The notes under the pieces: model-generated
The model's database searches: none
Seen by the model: the letters and a program-made list of their open reading frames with translations, nothing else
What the model was told of the DNA's origin: nothing
Translations under genes and position numbers: made by a program
Part shown: piece after piece, positions 10,415 through 24,200 of the stretch
Layout of the letters: the number at the start of each line of letters is the position of its first letter
How positions within the stretch are numbered: position 1 is the first letter of the stretch
From: Blattamonas nauphoetae
Taxonomy: Eukaryota > Preaxostyla > Oxymonadida
Reading direction: 5' to 3'
Assembly (NCBI GenBank): GCA_033064195.1
Contig: JARBJD010000021.1
Coordinates: forward strand, 62,001 to 126,000
Length of the DNA: 64,000 bases

Positions 10415-12028
10415 ATGTTCACCGAACCTATTCTTGACGCATCGTATTTTGATACCCTCCAACGCAATCTCGAGCAGACACAAGCACTCCCAGAGCTACC
10501 CGAACAGGTCATCATTTCACTCGATGAAAACCCTGATGGACCATTCACATTGCTGGATCTTCAACAGAATCTTTTCTCGAAGAGACTCGCATTATTCACA
10601 TCCACGTACGGTCTCTTCGAACACTTTCCTCTTCATGTACACCTGCACATTCTCGAGATCTTCGTGCAGGCGCTAAGTATCCGATTACACTTTACCAGAG
10701 AGGATCTATATGACATGTTCATTCGTGAACGAGAGAATTACAACAAAATGAGATGCACCAATCTTTTTCAACCAGCTTATCAGTACCTACTCACTCTCAT
10801 CCAAAATCCCGGACTCATGTCTACTGCAGAAGCCAGAGACTCGATGCGACTGGCCTTTTCAGCTGTTCTGTCATATAAGAACGAAATTAAAGAAGCAGAA
10901 AGCATCATCTCGTCACTGGAAATGTATCTAAAGACACAGAGCTTATATGAGATGGATATCGAAACAATGGAGCATCCTCTCATTTTCTCGACGCACGAAC
11001 TCGTCAAACCACTCTCAGAGAATGACGCCACCTCGATGTTCTCACAATTGGTGTCCCTGCTCAGACAAAACGTCAGCCTCAACGAAAGACAGGTTGAACA
11101 TGCGGCAGTCTTCATCTCTCGACTAAATCCAGCAAAAACTGGACGTATTTCCAAAATGGCTCCCTCTCTCTTCAACTTGTACCGCGGAATGAAAAACCAA
11201 GAACTGAAGCTTTTGGAAGGGATGAGACTCCTCCTTTCATCTCCTTATCCCTCTCTGGTCAAGATTACTCAACAAACCTGTCTTCGAAGTCTCGAACGAA
11301 CACCTCAGGAAATCATCAATCGTTTCGTCGATTATGGAATGATCAAGTGTCTTGTAGAGTATAGCACACAAGACACGGCCCTTTTTCCAATTGAAACAGT
11401 CACATTGGCGCAGTTGGAATCGATTGATCGTCCCACTCACACTTTAACCTTCTTCCCGCCAATATCTCCTCAACCAATCGCTCAGAATGTGGAGAGACAT
11501 GAACTTGTTTGCACACCACTCCATAACATCCTCTCACGGCCCATTGAGGAGAAAGAACACGACAACGAATGGATTCTTCGAAAAGTGATCTCTCCAAGTT
11601 TCAGATATCTCTCGCATCTGATCAGATATTCTGTATTCACATCAGCGGATCTTACGATCCTGCATCTCCCACAAATCGTGTTTCTTATCACAACCCAACA
11701 CTCCCAATATAACTCCACACTCAACTTTATTGACGATGTGAATTTCTACTGCATTGGAATGCGTCTTTTTGCGCTCATTGAAGCAACCGACCTGCTCACC
11801 GACGTTCTGAATATTCTCCAAAATGGTCCGAAACACGAATGGAAACGGACCAGCGGTTCAAGAAGAGGGCTGGCTTTCAGACGGATGGAGGAAGAGGGTC
11901 TTGCAGATTTGCTTCATCAGCGTGCTTTTAATAGCGAATCGACGGATCTGACTCATCATCTAACTCGCAAATGTCTGATCTCCATGATGGGGACAAATCT
12001 CACTGTACCAGCCGAGCCACTCCCCTAA
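10415..12028 (+). CDS. Helical-repeat protein of an expanded oxymonad family (537 aa)
   Basis: An uninterrupted frame from ATG to TAA encoding a soluble, mostly alpha-helical protein with no signal peptide or membrane helix. Its last 80 residues ('HEWKRTSGSRRGLAFRRM...EEEGLADLL', closing with 'CLISMMGTNL') align by eye with the end of the gene at 60960-62032 ('EEWKKQGSEIAPSRKRM...SEGFEDTIE', closing with 'ISRLLGSNL'). I therefore place both in one family. It resembles HEAT/ARM-like proteins that I remember as highly expanded in Blattamonas. The molecular function is unknown. The N-terminal 300 residues are clearly more diverged from the second member than the C-terminus. Confidence 0.75.
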   Translation: MFTEPILDASYFDTLQRNLEQTQALPELPEQVIISLDENPDGPFTLLDLQQNLFSKRLALFTSTYGLFEHFPLHVHLHILEIFVQALSIRLHFTREDLYDMFIRERENYNKMRCTNLFQPAYQYLLTLIQNPGLMSTAEARDSMRLAFSAVLSYKNEIKEAESIISSLEMYLKTQSLYEMDIETMEHPLIFSTHELVKPLSENDATSMFSQLVSLLRQNVSLNERQVEHAAVFISRLNPAKTGRISKMAPSLFNLYRGMKNQELKLLEGMRLLLSSPYPSLVKITQQTCLRSLERTPQEIINRFVDYGMIKCLVEYSTQDTALFPIETVTLAQLESIDRPTHTLTFFPPISPQPIAQNVERHELVCTPLHNILSRPIEEKEHDNEWILRKVISPSFRYLSHLIRYSVFTSADLTILHLPQIVFLITTQHSQYNSTLNFIDDVNFYCIGMRLFALIEATDLLTDVLNILQNGPKHEWKRTSGSRRGLAFRRMEEEGLADLLHQRAFNSESTDLTHHLTRKCLISMMGTNLTVPAEPLP

Positions 12029-12420
12029 ACTTTCACATGTTTCTCACTCGCTTTTCATAATTTCTGAATTTCGTCTTGTCATGTCTTCTCTTTCTGTGTT
12101 GTTTTGACTGAAAGACTTACGGCACAATAATGGATTGGGACAAAATTCACGTTTCTCGACCATTGTGAATGAACTCTCTCATATTGTTGAACAAAAGAAA
12201 GTGAGGAGAATCCTACACAAACTGTTCGGAATGAGAAAAGAAAAAATGGGTGAGAAATAGAAACGTTTCCCCTACTCTTAGAGAAATGTTCGTCTGAAAG
12301 ACGCTCCCCTTCTCAGGCGGTTTTTCCGCTTCCTTTGGAATTTCTGACCATTTCGGAGAAATGACAGAATACTGATAGGAGGAGCATTTCTTCCATCGAT
12401 CTCAAAAACAAGAAAACTGC
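12029..12420. other. Convergent intergenic stretch
   Basis: About 390 bp between the stops of a plus-strand and a minus-strand gene. It is A/T-rich, with no open frame of note, no inverted repeat I could find and no RNA gene. Confidence 0.5.
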
Positions 12421-15400
12421 TCAGATGTCTGAGTCTGAATCAATGAACACTCCCTCGCTGTCACTATCCTCCTCCCACCAATGTGTTCGCTGCTGCCTAA
12501 ACGATCGATTCAATCGATGATTCGAAGAGTGGACAGCGTTCGAAACCACATTCCCGACTGACACAGAGTCATACACGATCCCCGAGTCCTGAATTCGGAT
12601 GACGTCGAACTCCGGTTGAACATTCTGGCCTCCATCTCCTCGAAGTCCTGCAAGAATTGATTCTTTGGAGGGAGGATTCTTTCGGACATATTGTGACACA
12701 GAAAAGGAGACGAAAAACAAGACAATGCTCAGCAAGACGAGGCTGGCAGCGAAAATGGAGATTGTGGTGCTCCAGACACGGCTTGTGTGGAGCCGTTGAG
12801 CAGCCGAGAGTGTCATCATCTCCCCGTTTTTGTTCACAACGACAGCTGATGATGGGTCGGCTCCAAAATAGGAGGTCGAGTGAGAAATGTTTGACATGGG
12901 AGCGTTGAGGTATTTGTGATAGATGATGATTGACTTTGACACGACGTCAGGCGATGGTGTGAAAGAGGTGTTGATGAGAGCGATGCGAGACAGGTTCATC
13001 GACACGTTCCAAGAATATGGGATGACACTTTGAAGGGAGGGAGGGCTCACTGTGGTTGTGTTCATGATGAGAGAGGATTGGAAGAGGTTGAGTGTGCCGA
13101 TGATCGATGAAACTCCAACTGGGTTTGGGTTTGACGTTGTGATTCCGTTGAAAGAACACGAGTGCAGTTCAAAAACTGAGAAAGAGAGACTCAGCGCGAA
13201 GATTGCAGGGACAGTGATCGACTCAATCGTGACGAATTGCGAATTGTTGAAAGAGAGTTCCGCTTTGTCGAGGATCCCGTTGGATTGGATGAGTGATGAA
13301 TCAATCGCCATGTGAAGATTATTGACGACGAGGGAGACTGTGTGGAGAGACGACGATCCCATCAGAACGAAGAGGGACGGAGTATCAGCTTGAGTCTCGA
13401 CCACAAGTCGGTTGATGAAGATCACTGACGAGTCACACACAACGAACGGTGCATCACGCAGTATGTCGTGTGTCACCACGACATCGTCAAACCACGCAGT
13501 TGCCGTCACCAGACGGATGTAAGTATGGATGACGGATGAAGGATCGGAAAGGGTGAATGTCACTCGCCCCAAGCGAAGAGTCGAAAAGATGCTGACGATA
13601 GGGGAGGCTGTCGCGTCGTTGGGGCAAACCGCAAGAATGAGATTCGACAAGTCGAGATTGTCACAAGAGAGGAAGGATACGACAAGAGAAGAAGATGAGA
13701 GTGTGAGCAATTCCGGTTTGGCTGCTAAAATAATGAGAGATTCGTAACGAGTGTCAAGTGGAGTGAAAGAATTTGGAGAGAAAATGCAAATGTGATGCTG
13801 TCGGCGTGGAAACACGTTCAAAACATAATCGATCGTTTTGCACGGCTTAAAGATCTCTCCACAATCCATCTGATCCTTTCCAGACTCCTTGATCATAAAG
13901 ACGGTGTTTGTATTGTTGTAGGAAAAGAGGGGGCGAGGAGGGGATGCGAAGTCTTTCCTGTGTTGGATGTCTGAAGGATAGACAGACGACGAGCTGAGTG
14001 TGTCCAACAGAGCCTGCCGAGTCCTGTCGAGAGATGGAGAGATCAGCATCAATTGCACAATCGGAGTTGGTGCAATGAGCGACTCGATGGATACATTAGT
14101 CAACGACAACTGAGCATCGTTTCTGAGCTCAACTTGGATCGTCGACGAGTAATCTGCAAACATGTCACACTGTTTGATTGTTAGCGACACGAAGTTGACA
14201 TCATTGTCTGATGTGATTGACATCGCATTCGCTTCAATGTTACGTGACATCGTTTGGTCAGAAAGGTCGATATAACTGATGAAGATGCTGTCTGGGCTGT
14301 TGATTTTGAGCCCACAAGCTCCTGTTTCCGAATAATACCCTCCTGCCAGTGTGATGTACGATAACCTGACAATCGTCTCGGCTTCATGGACAAAAAGAAG
14401 TGCGCCTGACGACACTTGATACTTGGTGAATGTGAGAGCAGTAACATAAACACTGGAACAGGAGAAATTGAACAGGCCGCTTGGAGAGTACGGCGAGAAG
14501 ATCACGTCGCTAATTGAAGAAGAGAGTATGCTGACGTCACCGCCGCGCACATCAAGAAGTGGGTGGTTGTATGTGATGGAATCCTTCAGGACACAGTTCA
14601 TGAAGTAGACAAAAGTGTTTTTGGAAGAGATGAGTGGATTGCTGGTTGTCAGGAGTTGGTTTGGAGTGGAGGTGACTCTGCACTGATCGAGAAAAACGGT
14701 ATCGCCCGTGAACACCAACATCGGAGACCTCTGAGTTTGGAAGACCATAAATGTGATTTGGTGAAAAGTTCCGCCGGATCGGAGTTCGATTGACACGTCT
14801 CTGTCACTGGCGAAGATCAGTGTCGCGAGATTAGAGTCACTTTTGAGAGTGAAGAGACAGGCAACAACATAGCGACGAGTGAGCGTGTCTGACGAACGAT
14901 AGAGTGTGGCTGTTCGGCGAATTTCGAGTTGTTCGGAGGACATGCAGAGGAGAAGATAATCCAGTGTTCGACAGGCGATGGACTCTGATTGAAGACAGTT
15001 CGTTGAATCGACCCCGCCTTCAGAGATTTTGAAGTCAAGTTTGACAGATGTAATGAGAGGGAGAATCGACATTGAGACAGAGCCTTTCTTTGCGACGATC
15101 AGAGTTGGAGAGATCATTTCGTGAATGGCAATCTCAACCTGCGATTTGATGTATGCGAATGATGTCACTGACAGACATACCAATGCATTGGTTTCAATGT
15201 CACCGAAAGCAGCATTCACGACAGTGAGAACGGCATCCTTGCTGAGAATAATGTGAAGAATCCCTGTCTGTGAATCCCCACAGCGACAGCTATGAATGAT
15301 CGAGTTATTCACTGTGCAACTTGATTTCGGTGGAAGGATGACCTCGAGAAGAGACGAAGCATTCGTGGAACATTTGTGGAGGATGGCCCGCTCCATGTGA

Positions 15401-18400
15401 ACATCCTTCTCGGGAACCATTTGAACGTTGAAGATGTGTCCATCGTCGTTGTAGTTTTCGACTGTGAGGTCGAACAGAGCAAATTTGGTGGAATTTGTTA
15501 AATGGACAAGTGGGCGAGTGATTTGCGAGTGGTGTGGGAAGAAGTAGTATCGGCAGTGCGAGAGTTGGAGAGACGTTTCGTAGCCGTTCATTGTGATCAG
15601 ACTGTTCTGATCCTGTCGGAGATCGCACTGGAAATCGCAGGAGGAAAGGATCCCGTCAGACTGGATGAACAAAAAGAGAGGATGAAGGAGGGTGGGTGGG
15701 GTGTTGACGAACTTGCAATCCTCGACTGTCAATTTGGAGCGAGCAACGACAATGAGTGACCCTTCCAATTGCGGAGAGGGAGAGAGGATGATGCTGGGGT
15801 CTGAGCTGTTCATCGTGACAGTTCTGTTGGAGATGAGTGTTGGGTCGAGAGAGAAGTGTGTCAAAATGGTGACAGTGAATGCGGCGAAACAGCTGCTTTG
15901 GCCGAATGCGAAAGGAAGGGTTTGACAAGGAGTTTCGATCGAACCACACGAAATGGTGTGAACACCAAACGACGAGCAGTATGAGGTATCGCGAGAGGTG
16001 TGGTGCATCAGTTCTCGCGCTGTTGGCTCGTGAAGGACGAGAGGCGACGAAGTGGACGATGTGAGTCGAGTGGAAGAAAAGCGAGAGAGTAGATGGAGAT
16101 CCGTGTCGATGATAATGAATGGCACTTCAATCATCCCATGATGGACGATCATGCCGTCAGAAATGCTCATTTCACACATGACAGGAACCCCATCCAGGGA
16201 ATGGATGGAGAGGAACGTGGACGGGAGCCTGAATTCCACTTGATCCAGAATGATTACAACAGATGTTGTATAGCACAAAACAAGAGGATCTGCTGAGTCC
16301 ACTTCAGTGAACATGATATTTCGCATAGTAAGATGGCAACCACCATCGAAGATGATGAGGTGTCCATCGAACTGAACACAGTCAAAAATGAGATCTAAGA
16401 GGTTTATGGTCGATGTATTGGATGACACGTCGAAGGTGGCATATAACAGAAAGTGTTTGTTCCGAAATTTGACATTTTCCATCACAAGGAGGTCGAATGA
16501 GCCAGTGGTGAACGGTCGTTCGAATACAGACAGGAATTCCGTCCCACTGAAGGCAACAGCTGTGGCATTGGTACAAGTAATCACTGGCAGGGAAGATGCA
16601 CCGAAATGTTCAGCCTTATGGAACGATGTTCTCTTGAAGAAGAGCTTCGCGTCATGGAGGCAAATGAAGGCGGTTTCGATTCCACAATACATGCGGATGT
16701 TGAGGACGGTAACTGTAGAGTTCATGATTGACATGAGGAAGGAATCAGTTTGATAGATCGAAGTTAGAGGCATCGCTGGTTTGACTTCAAGAGTAATGTC
16801 TACACAAGAAAAACAGGGTTTGAAAATAAAGAAAATGGGTAGAAGATACTGATTACGTGGGACGCCTTCATGTAATAATCACCCAGATTCACAAAAAACA
16901 CGATGGGACGAGTCGGTGTTTTCTGTTCGAAACTCGCAATCGCAGATGCAAACTGAGCACAGACGGAAAGGAATGTGCACGTCGGTGCGTATTCCGCGTT
17001 GGGGAAGAAGGTGAATGAGTGGTAACTGTCGATAAGCACAGATGAGAAATCGATTTCTGCGAAGTCGGTCGATTTGACCGATATGAACTGGAAATCCTCT
17101 GCTTGCGTCCTTGATTCGAAATGAAATGTCCTCTTCTTTGAGGAGAACGCCGGTTCAACACCAGACAGCATGATATCGTGTGTGTCGCAACGAGGCTGAT
17201 TGATTGAGAACAAACAATATGACTCGTCAACAAAAACTCCTTCACCCCAGAAGAAATGGCATGACTGTACCGTACTAGCCATACATCTGGCAAATTCGAA
17301 CGAAATCAATCCAGCATCAACGGCTGTGAAAGAGGATCCGATCGCAGCATCACAGTTCACACAAGCTGAGAATGAGATAATCGCATAACTGGTTTCCAGA
17401 AACAGAAAACCACCGGTATCTTTTGCAGAACATGAAAATCCGTCTGAATCCGTGATTAGGATCGTTGAGACGAGAGACAATCGAACGTGTCGGGCTTCAA
17501 AGGCTCCTCCAGAAATAGTCGCTGTATTGTGAGAGAATCTTGATCGTGACACAATAAAGTCGGTGTCGACGTTGTAAAAGCTTCCGCCTCGCATGGCTTC
17601 TGAATCTTTGAATTGTGAATTATCAACTATCATTGTCGAATTCTGGCAGTAGACCATACCTCCATACTGAGTTGATGAACAGTTTCGAAACACTGAACGG
17701 TCGAGGAGGACATTGACATCAATACAGACAAGTGCTCCGCCATTCGAACTTGACGAACAGTTCTCGAACAGACAAGAGACAAATTCGGTACTTTCCCGAA
17801 CAGTTTGGCGTTCGGAAAAAGAAACGTTCTCAATTCGTGCGACATTCCACGAAAAAGTGCAGTTTTTGGAAGAGAACTTCATGTCTGGCGAAAGAATTGG
17901 ATAGATTCCGTTTGTCAAGAGATTGTGTGTATGATGTGTGGAAACGTGTCGGAGAATGTAATTCGCTCCAGTCTTCCGTGGGTGACTGGGGCCAATTGTG
18001 AGATGTGTCAAATTCGACAGAAATACGTGTTGTGTTTTGATTGTGAGTGATGTGCCTGGATGAAAAAGGTATGGAGAATGCGAAAGATTTGAGAGAGCAA
18101 AGTCGACAAAGGAGAGTGTCGATAAAGCGGAATTGTTGGAGTAGATTGGCGGTAAGGTCTCGTGCATCGACGTGTAATTTGTCGAGAGCAGCAGTGATGT
18201 AGCTTCAGAAGCGTGCAAAATCGGAGACAATCCGGAAGAGAAAAGGGTACTCGAAACAATGTGAATGGAAGAACGATGCGTGAGGGTGGCGAGAGTTGAG
18301 TTTATGAAGATGTGAAAAGTTGACAGTGTGATAGAATGGTTCGAGAGATGAAAGACAGATGATGATGACATAATCGACAATACAGTTGATGATTTGCCGA

Positions 18401-18587
18401 TTAAAGTGTGGTAAGAATGTTGACAATGAATAGGTGAACGAGTAGAGAAGACGATGTCATTCGGACAATAAGCATGAACCGAATCGTTGGAAAATAATGA
18501 AGTTGAGAGTATGGAATGGGATGCGGAATATGGATCGATGGATGCTCGTGAGAGAGCGAGGCAGGCAAGGAGGAGATTACAGAACAT
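12421..18587 (-). CDS. Beta-helix membrane protein, two exons (about 2,027 aa)
   Basis: Exon 1 (18587-16883) starts with a signal peptide (MFCNLLLACLALSRAS). Exon 2 runs 16799-12421. Joining them over an 83-nt GT-AG intron gives 6,084 coding bases, a whole number of codons. The N-terminal third has classic Cys/Gly beta-helix repeats ('FENCSSSSNGGALVC', 'FRNCSSTQYGGMVYC'). The rest has looser Ser/Thr-rich repeats with 'CGSIETPCQTL'-like module openers. One membrane helix lies near residues 1912-1940 ('ISIFAASLVLLSIVLFFVSF'), followed by 'RKNPPSK' and an 87-residue cytoplasmic tail ending in the acidic stretch 'EEDSDSEGVFIDSDSDI'. It has no kinase-like domain, unlike the other two giant receptors here. 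Part of the gene is copied at 62098-63165. Confidence 0.85.
16800..16882 (-). other. Spliceosomal intron, 83 nt
   Basis: In gene orientation it starts GTGATT and ends with a pyrimidine-rich tract and TGTGTAG. Splicing here joins '...FVNL' to 'DITLEVKPA' with a phase-1 junction. An alternative GTAATC donor 29 nt further in does not keep the frame. The same intron, nearly base for base, is present in the duplicate at 62098-63165. Confidence 0.7.
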
Positions 18588-19387
18588 AAAACATTTCGAA
18601 ATATGGTTATTGTGAGATGATGATTTGTGTCATGCGAGATGAGTGAAGTGGAGATGATATGATTGAGCGATGTGTATGAGGTGCATGATTTGAGAGATGA
18701 TGCTGTGATGTGATGAACTGTCCATTCCCCGAGTGATGTGTCTGGAAAAAAAGAGGTGAAGCCACGCGACGTGTGATAATGGTCTGCAAACACAGAAAAT
18801 GATGAAGAAATTGACGTGTGACCTTTCAGTCATATAATTACAATCAAGACGTGAGATGACTAATAGGAGAGAGTGACGGAGTCGATGAGCAGGCGATCAA
18901 GATGTTGGGATGCTTCTGGACTCGTGAGTGTGACGTGAATTGGTTCAACTTGACTGGCAGAACGGAGGGAGAATGAAGAGATGACGTGAACGAATGATGA
19001 TTGGCATGACGTGTCTTCCCTCCGACCTGTCTCCTTCTCAGCGGCTTGAACCAGAACGGAACGGAATGAAGAACGAGGCTTTCATTGGACCCTGTGGTGA
19101 GTCAGCAATGTCACCGCGTGAATGAAAAGTGTTGTGAGTGATGTGACTAGATAGATTGCGAATGTCGAATTGTAGGTGTTGTGCAATGATGTCTTGGAGT
19201 GTTTCGTCGTATTGTTTTGCTTTAGTGAGATGAACGACACGGATCCGACATCACTTTGAATAGTGTGGCTGCTTAGACGGATGACGGAATCGACAGAATC
19301 TAAGGAATGAAGAGGTGAGGTGAGTGACGTGTGTGTGACATGATAATGTTGATCCAGTGTTGGTTTTGGTGAAGATTGACAGAAGGA
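18588..19387. other. Intergenic stretch upstream of the 12-18 kb receptor
   Basis: About 800 bp between the start of one minus-strand gene and the stop of another. Only short frames without motifs are present. I found no transposon end and no RNA gene. Confidence 0.45.
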
Positions 19388-21154
19388 TCAAAAGTAGATG
19401 AGCTGATTATCACTTTCGTCAGCAGAGAACGACACAGACTCCAACCGAGATTCAATTGAGTCAAGATTCGGACGACAAGAAGGTTCAACAGACAGACATT
19501 CGATGATCAGTTGGCTGAGGTCAGGATCATGGACAAGTTCCAACTTTGGAAGAAAGCCTGTTTTCAACTGTCTGAACGCGTTTAGAGCATCGATCTCCCC
19601 GTGTGGAACAATCCCCGTCTCAATCTCGAACAGGATCAGTCCGAGACTGAACACAGCTGCCTTCGAATGATCAATCGTGTTGCTGGGCTCGCCGTCCTTA
19701 GCAGCTGCTTCCGGAGCCCTCCATCGAAGCAGCTCGAATCCTTCCCCCGATTTTGATTGAGTGGAGTGGTTTGACTGCGATGGAGTCGGATTTGGCGCTG
19801 AAATGGTGGGCATTCCAGTGATGAGTGGGATTTTGGTCGTGCCAGCTTTGTCGCCCAGATCGATAGTCACGTTTCCGTTACTGTCGAACATGACGAAGTG
19901 CGAGGAGAGGTGTGTGAAGATTGGGTGTTCTCCATTCGTCGTGTGAAGTTTTGAGAGCGCGCGGATGATTTGCTGAGCGACAGACATTTTATTAATCGGA
20001 ACCTTCGTTGCTGAATGGAGTCTACTGTACAGAGTGTCCTTTCGATTGACAGGGATGAGAGGAGCTCCTCCCTCCCCCTTCAGTCCCTCTGCCATCGACG
20101 CTGCCAGGAGAGAATCATCATGAGTAGCTTGGCCTTGTTTCGAGGGATTCATGGACACGCCGATTGTATTAGAGATGTCGGGGAGATCATCAGACTTGTT
20201 GACTCGATCGAACGATCCTTCAGAATTGGCGCCTGCGACGATCGAAGACGAGTGGGGGTCGAGATCGAAAGAGTCTCTGACTTCGATCTTGTCCAGTGGG
20301 ATGATATCCAACTCTTCCTTGTTGTGGAGGAGAGAGTCTTTCTGTTTCCTCTTTTGGCGGTATCGACGGATGAGGACGATCAGGATGAGAAGGAAGAGCA
20401 GACCGGCAACTGTGGCTGCGATGACAGGAATCAGCCATTTCATCGCTTGTTTGGCAAGGGCCTTTCGTTCATCTGATAAGCTGACTTTGATAACGATGGG
20501 CTTAGTTCTTTGTTCGTTCGCGTAGAGGAGACAACCTTCCCAAGCGTGTGTCGAGTTGAGAGCCTGTTGAAGATTGGACAGAGTGAGTGCGAGAGATAGA
20601 GACGTTTCGTTCATATTGGGGAAGGCGGTTGGGGTGAGTTCGAGTAAGAAGGGTGTCGAAGTTGGAGTGCTTTTGGTTGGTTTTTCTGAGATCTCGAGGA
20701 AGAGTCCACAAGGAATGAACAACTCTCCAACCAGCTGGATCGAGAACGTTTTATTCTTCTCAGCGATGGATTTGGATTTGGTGGTATCGAGTGAAGGGAC
20801 GAAGAGAGGAGCGTCAACCACCTTCATTGCTTTGGTGACGGTGCATTCATCACTGGAGATCCAAAGTGAGTTGGCTTCTTCGTTCATCTCACTTTGGGTC
20901 TCGATCTCGATTTCTCCCGTCAAACATCGGATATTTCGACGAGATGAGGAGAAGGATGTCGAAAGAGATTGTTGAGAGACGAATGATGTGTTGAAGAACG
21001 AGATATTGCTGGCATCGGTATAAATTGCTCCCTGCGAAAGGTGAGAGAACACAGACGAATAGAACGTTGTTCGTGTGTTGTTGATCATCACCAATCCCGT
21101 TTCCCAAGAACAGAGTTGTGAATAATCGTCGTTAGATGAGGTGGGTGTTGAAGT
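19388..21154 (-). pseudogene. 3' part of a transposon-split giant receptor: membrane helix and pseudokinase tail
   Basis: In gene direction this begins with 'STPTSSNDDYSQLCSW', which lines up with 'SSTPANNEEDICEW' near residue 2600 of the intact receptor at 85-9555. It then follows that protein to its end: 'DAPLFVPSLDTTKSKS', a membrane helix ('WLIPVIAATVAGLLFLLILI'), 'YSRLH', and a kinase-like C-lobe ('WRAPEAAA', 'VFSLGLILFEIETGIVPHGE', 'CLSVEPSCRPNL'). As in the intact paralogue, the HRD and DFG motifs are missing ('FVMFDSNGNVTIDLGDK'). The frame is open and ends in TGA. There is no start: the 5' side is cut at the 4-bp target duplication of the element at 21155-27047. The upstream pieces lie at 27048-27260 and 33147-41059. 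Confidence 0.85.
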
Positions 21155-21225
21155 GGGTGATTCTCTTTGAAAAATCGCAAAACACTACAGTCCGTCAGAC
21201 TGTTTCGTAATTTGTAACTCGTCAC

Positions 21226-24200
21226 CAGGGTGTTCCATTTTGCGGGCGATATTCGAAAATAGAGTTCAAAAATTGAAAAATGTATTGTTTAATTAAGTTC
21301 AGGTCATCATTGGGAGAGGCAGACTAAATGGTCAGCCGAAAGCGAGAACGAGTCTTCTGACTGTTACCCATCATAAATCCAAATCATTAGTTCATTTTTC
21401 TCAAATCTCTTTGTGGCGCGTGTAAAATGAACTGGGAGCGTGAAGAGATTGATTTACTTGTTTCTTCCACGTATTCATCTTCATACCCATCCACTCTCGG
21501 TTGTGGCGATTCGTCACTTTATTGTCTCATTTACATCGTTCTCACTTTCAATAGTCTGCTATTCCCTCTTTCACTTTTCATTTTATCTTTTGTTCTATTT
21601 ACAACCGTATCACCGTTCAATTGTCACCTGTTTTGAGTTCTCCCGATTGGATCAAGAATCATCAGCCGTCAATGCAGCCACAATCCATGTCAACAAGAGT
21701 ATCATCACAAGAATATCCACGTTATCCTATTGGAGATCATTTTGTACCTCACAAGAAGTGCATTGGCTCCTCAATCATCACCCAACTCTCATCGTTCCTC
21801 GACATTGATCAAGGATGATATCATTCATCAGAACAAGAATTTGTCAGCTTCATTGTATCATTGTCAACATTTGTTTATGATCAGAAGAATTCTCTCGTCT
21901 AATATTGCAGATTTAGTTCACACAATTCCGAACGACCACAATTCGCGACTTCAGCAGAACAGTCAATCATCACGATCTCCTTTGTTCTTCGTTCCCATAG
22001 TTATCGAAGATACTGAACGTATCGAAGTTGAAATATCGTCCTGGGACTTCCTCTCCTCTGCCTCCGACCCCCTCCTGTCCTTCCCTAGATTCAACGTCTT
22101 CCGCGCCAAATTCCCCAAAATCACTTCAAGCGAACTTTTCGCGTCATGCAAGTCGGAGATAGCTATTGAGACGAAGACACGACAGTTACGGAGACAAAGA
22201 ATCGAGAAAGGGGGAGGGAGCAAGCTGTTGAACATCGCTCAACTGTCAACAGGCCAACCAAAGTTGAAGAGGAATCGTTCTTGAACGATGATCAAGCTGC
22301 TGACTTCGACAGAGAACAATGAACATTCCAGTTGGTCTGTAGACGAGAATGATGGATCGTCGCCTCACTCGTCTCGTTGAATGTGCATGTCCACTCGTGA
22401 ATCTTCCTTTCATATGCTCACACACCTCCTTTTTATGTATCGAGTGGAATAGGCGATGCAGACAAGTCGATCGTCTTCAAGGAAAGATCAAATCATTCCT
22501 CATCGAACCCCTCTCTCCCACACTGACCACCACAATCGGCGATGAGGGCGTTCTGCAGCTGCCTTTGTATGGATACAGGGTTGAGAGCTTGGAGGATGTC
22601 TTCCTGAATGCAGAAATACACATTCGTAGAAGAGACGAACAACGGTTTCCATTCTTCACTGAATAAACTGCGCTAGATGCGACAATGCCAATGTAATTCT
22701 GATTTGGAATGCTTCTGAACGAGAATGTGAGGCGAGCGACCACTCTGCCGAACGAGAACGAGAGGAGAGTGTGATTGGATCCTCCTGTGTGAATGAAGAC
22801 AGAGCCAGAAATCATCCATCTTGTCAAATAGTATATTTCAATCGCAGCTGCGCCAATTCTTCGTGTTCCTTAATTCACCGTCCTTCTCAACACATCCGGG
22901 AAGTGCACAGCCTGCTCAATCAAATCCAGTGCGGCCTGACTACGTGACGACAAACTTGATTGATCGTCTCCAAGTCCCGTTGGACTGTTCTCTCCTCACG
23001 AGGCAATCACTCCTTTCAGTCCAGCAACCACCGACTCCAACTCTCTCAACAACTCAACCACTTCTCCCTCTGATCGCTCTTCCCTCACCCATCCACACAC
23101 TCTCCACGACTCCACCATTCAGCACACACTCAATATCCCCCTCACTCATCCACGCATCACACATCACACTGGACACACAAAGAAAGTGAGAAGGGCGAGA
23201 AACACACCAAACTGCTTGTGTCGCAGCCGTGGCAAGCGTCTTGTTTGAATTCTACACAAACAAGAAACGGGAGAGGAGGAGAAGGATGAGAGAGAGGAGC
23301 AGACATGTGCGACGGTGTTGAGTGGCTTGAGAACGTCATTCGTCTTCATCCGATCCGAATCGGACACACAACTCAGAATCAGAGCAACAACCCTCGACGC
23401 CATGCTCTGCTCCACAGACACAATCAAACGGACAACAGAAAGATCAGGGTGAAGAAATGAGAGCAAAGATGGAGAGAAGGAGAAGACAACCACATAACCT
23501 ATCTCAATCTCGTCGAAGAACAGCACATCACTCGAATCGTCTCGCTTCATCGGAATGACTCGGCCGTTCCCTCCTCAACACGGAGGATCTTGGCGAGTGG
23601 GGGACTGGACTGAACTTGTAAGACTGACTGCCTCAGAGTGTCTTGCGAGCAACACGTTCTTCGTCGATTTGGACGAAGGGCGATGCTTGTGGACGACTTG
23701 AATGCGACAATTCTCGACAACACGCCCAACCATGCAGTGTTCCGATGAGCACACCGAAACATGAACGATGTGTGGGGGAGAATGCGGCGAATGTGTGTCT
23801 TCTTGCAAGTGTGTGAGTGGAGAGAAGGGACTCGCACTGACACTGAAAGGAGAGCTTCTTGTTCAGTGTGGGTTGTGAGTGGAAGAATGTGGTCATTCGA
23901 TCGAAATCATCAAAAGACAGAAGGAGAGTCGTAGGAATTCCTTGTATACACTGAGAATGGCACAGAATGGACCGAGGAAAGCATGAAAACGCCTCTCTCG
24001 TTCTCTCGGTACCCGTTGGTCACATCTCACGAGTTGCGATTTAAACGGTGTCATACTGTTCTGACATCGACGATGAGGAGGTGGTGGAGAAAAGCAAACA
24101 AGTTTTTGTGCTCATGAGGCCATATCTTAGTCTTTATACTCATTTTTTCCTGGATTATCCTTCGATTGTCAATATAATTCTCAAAAAACTGAATTTTGAT

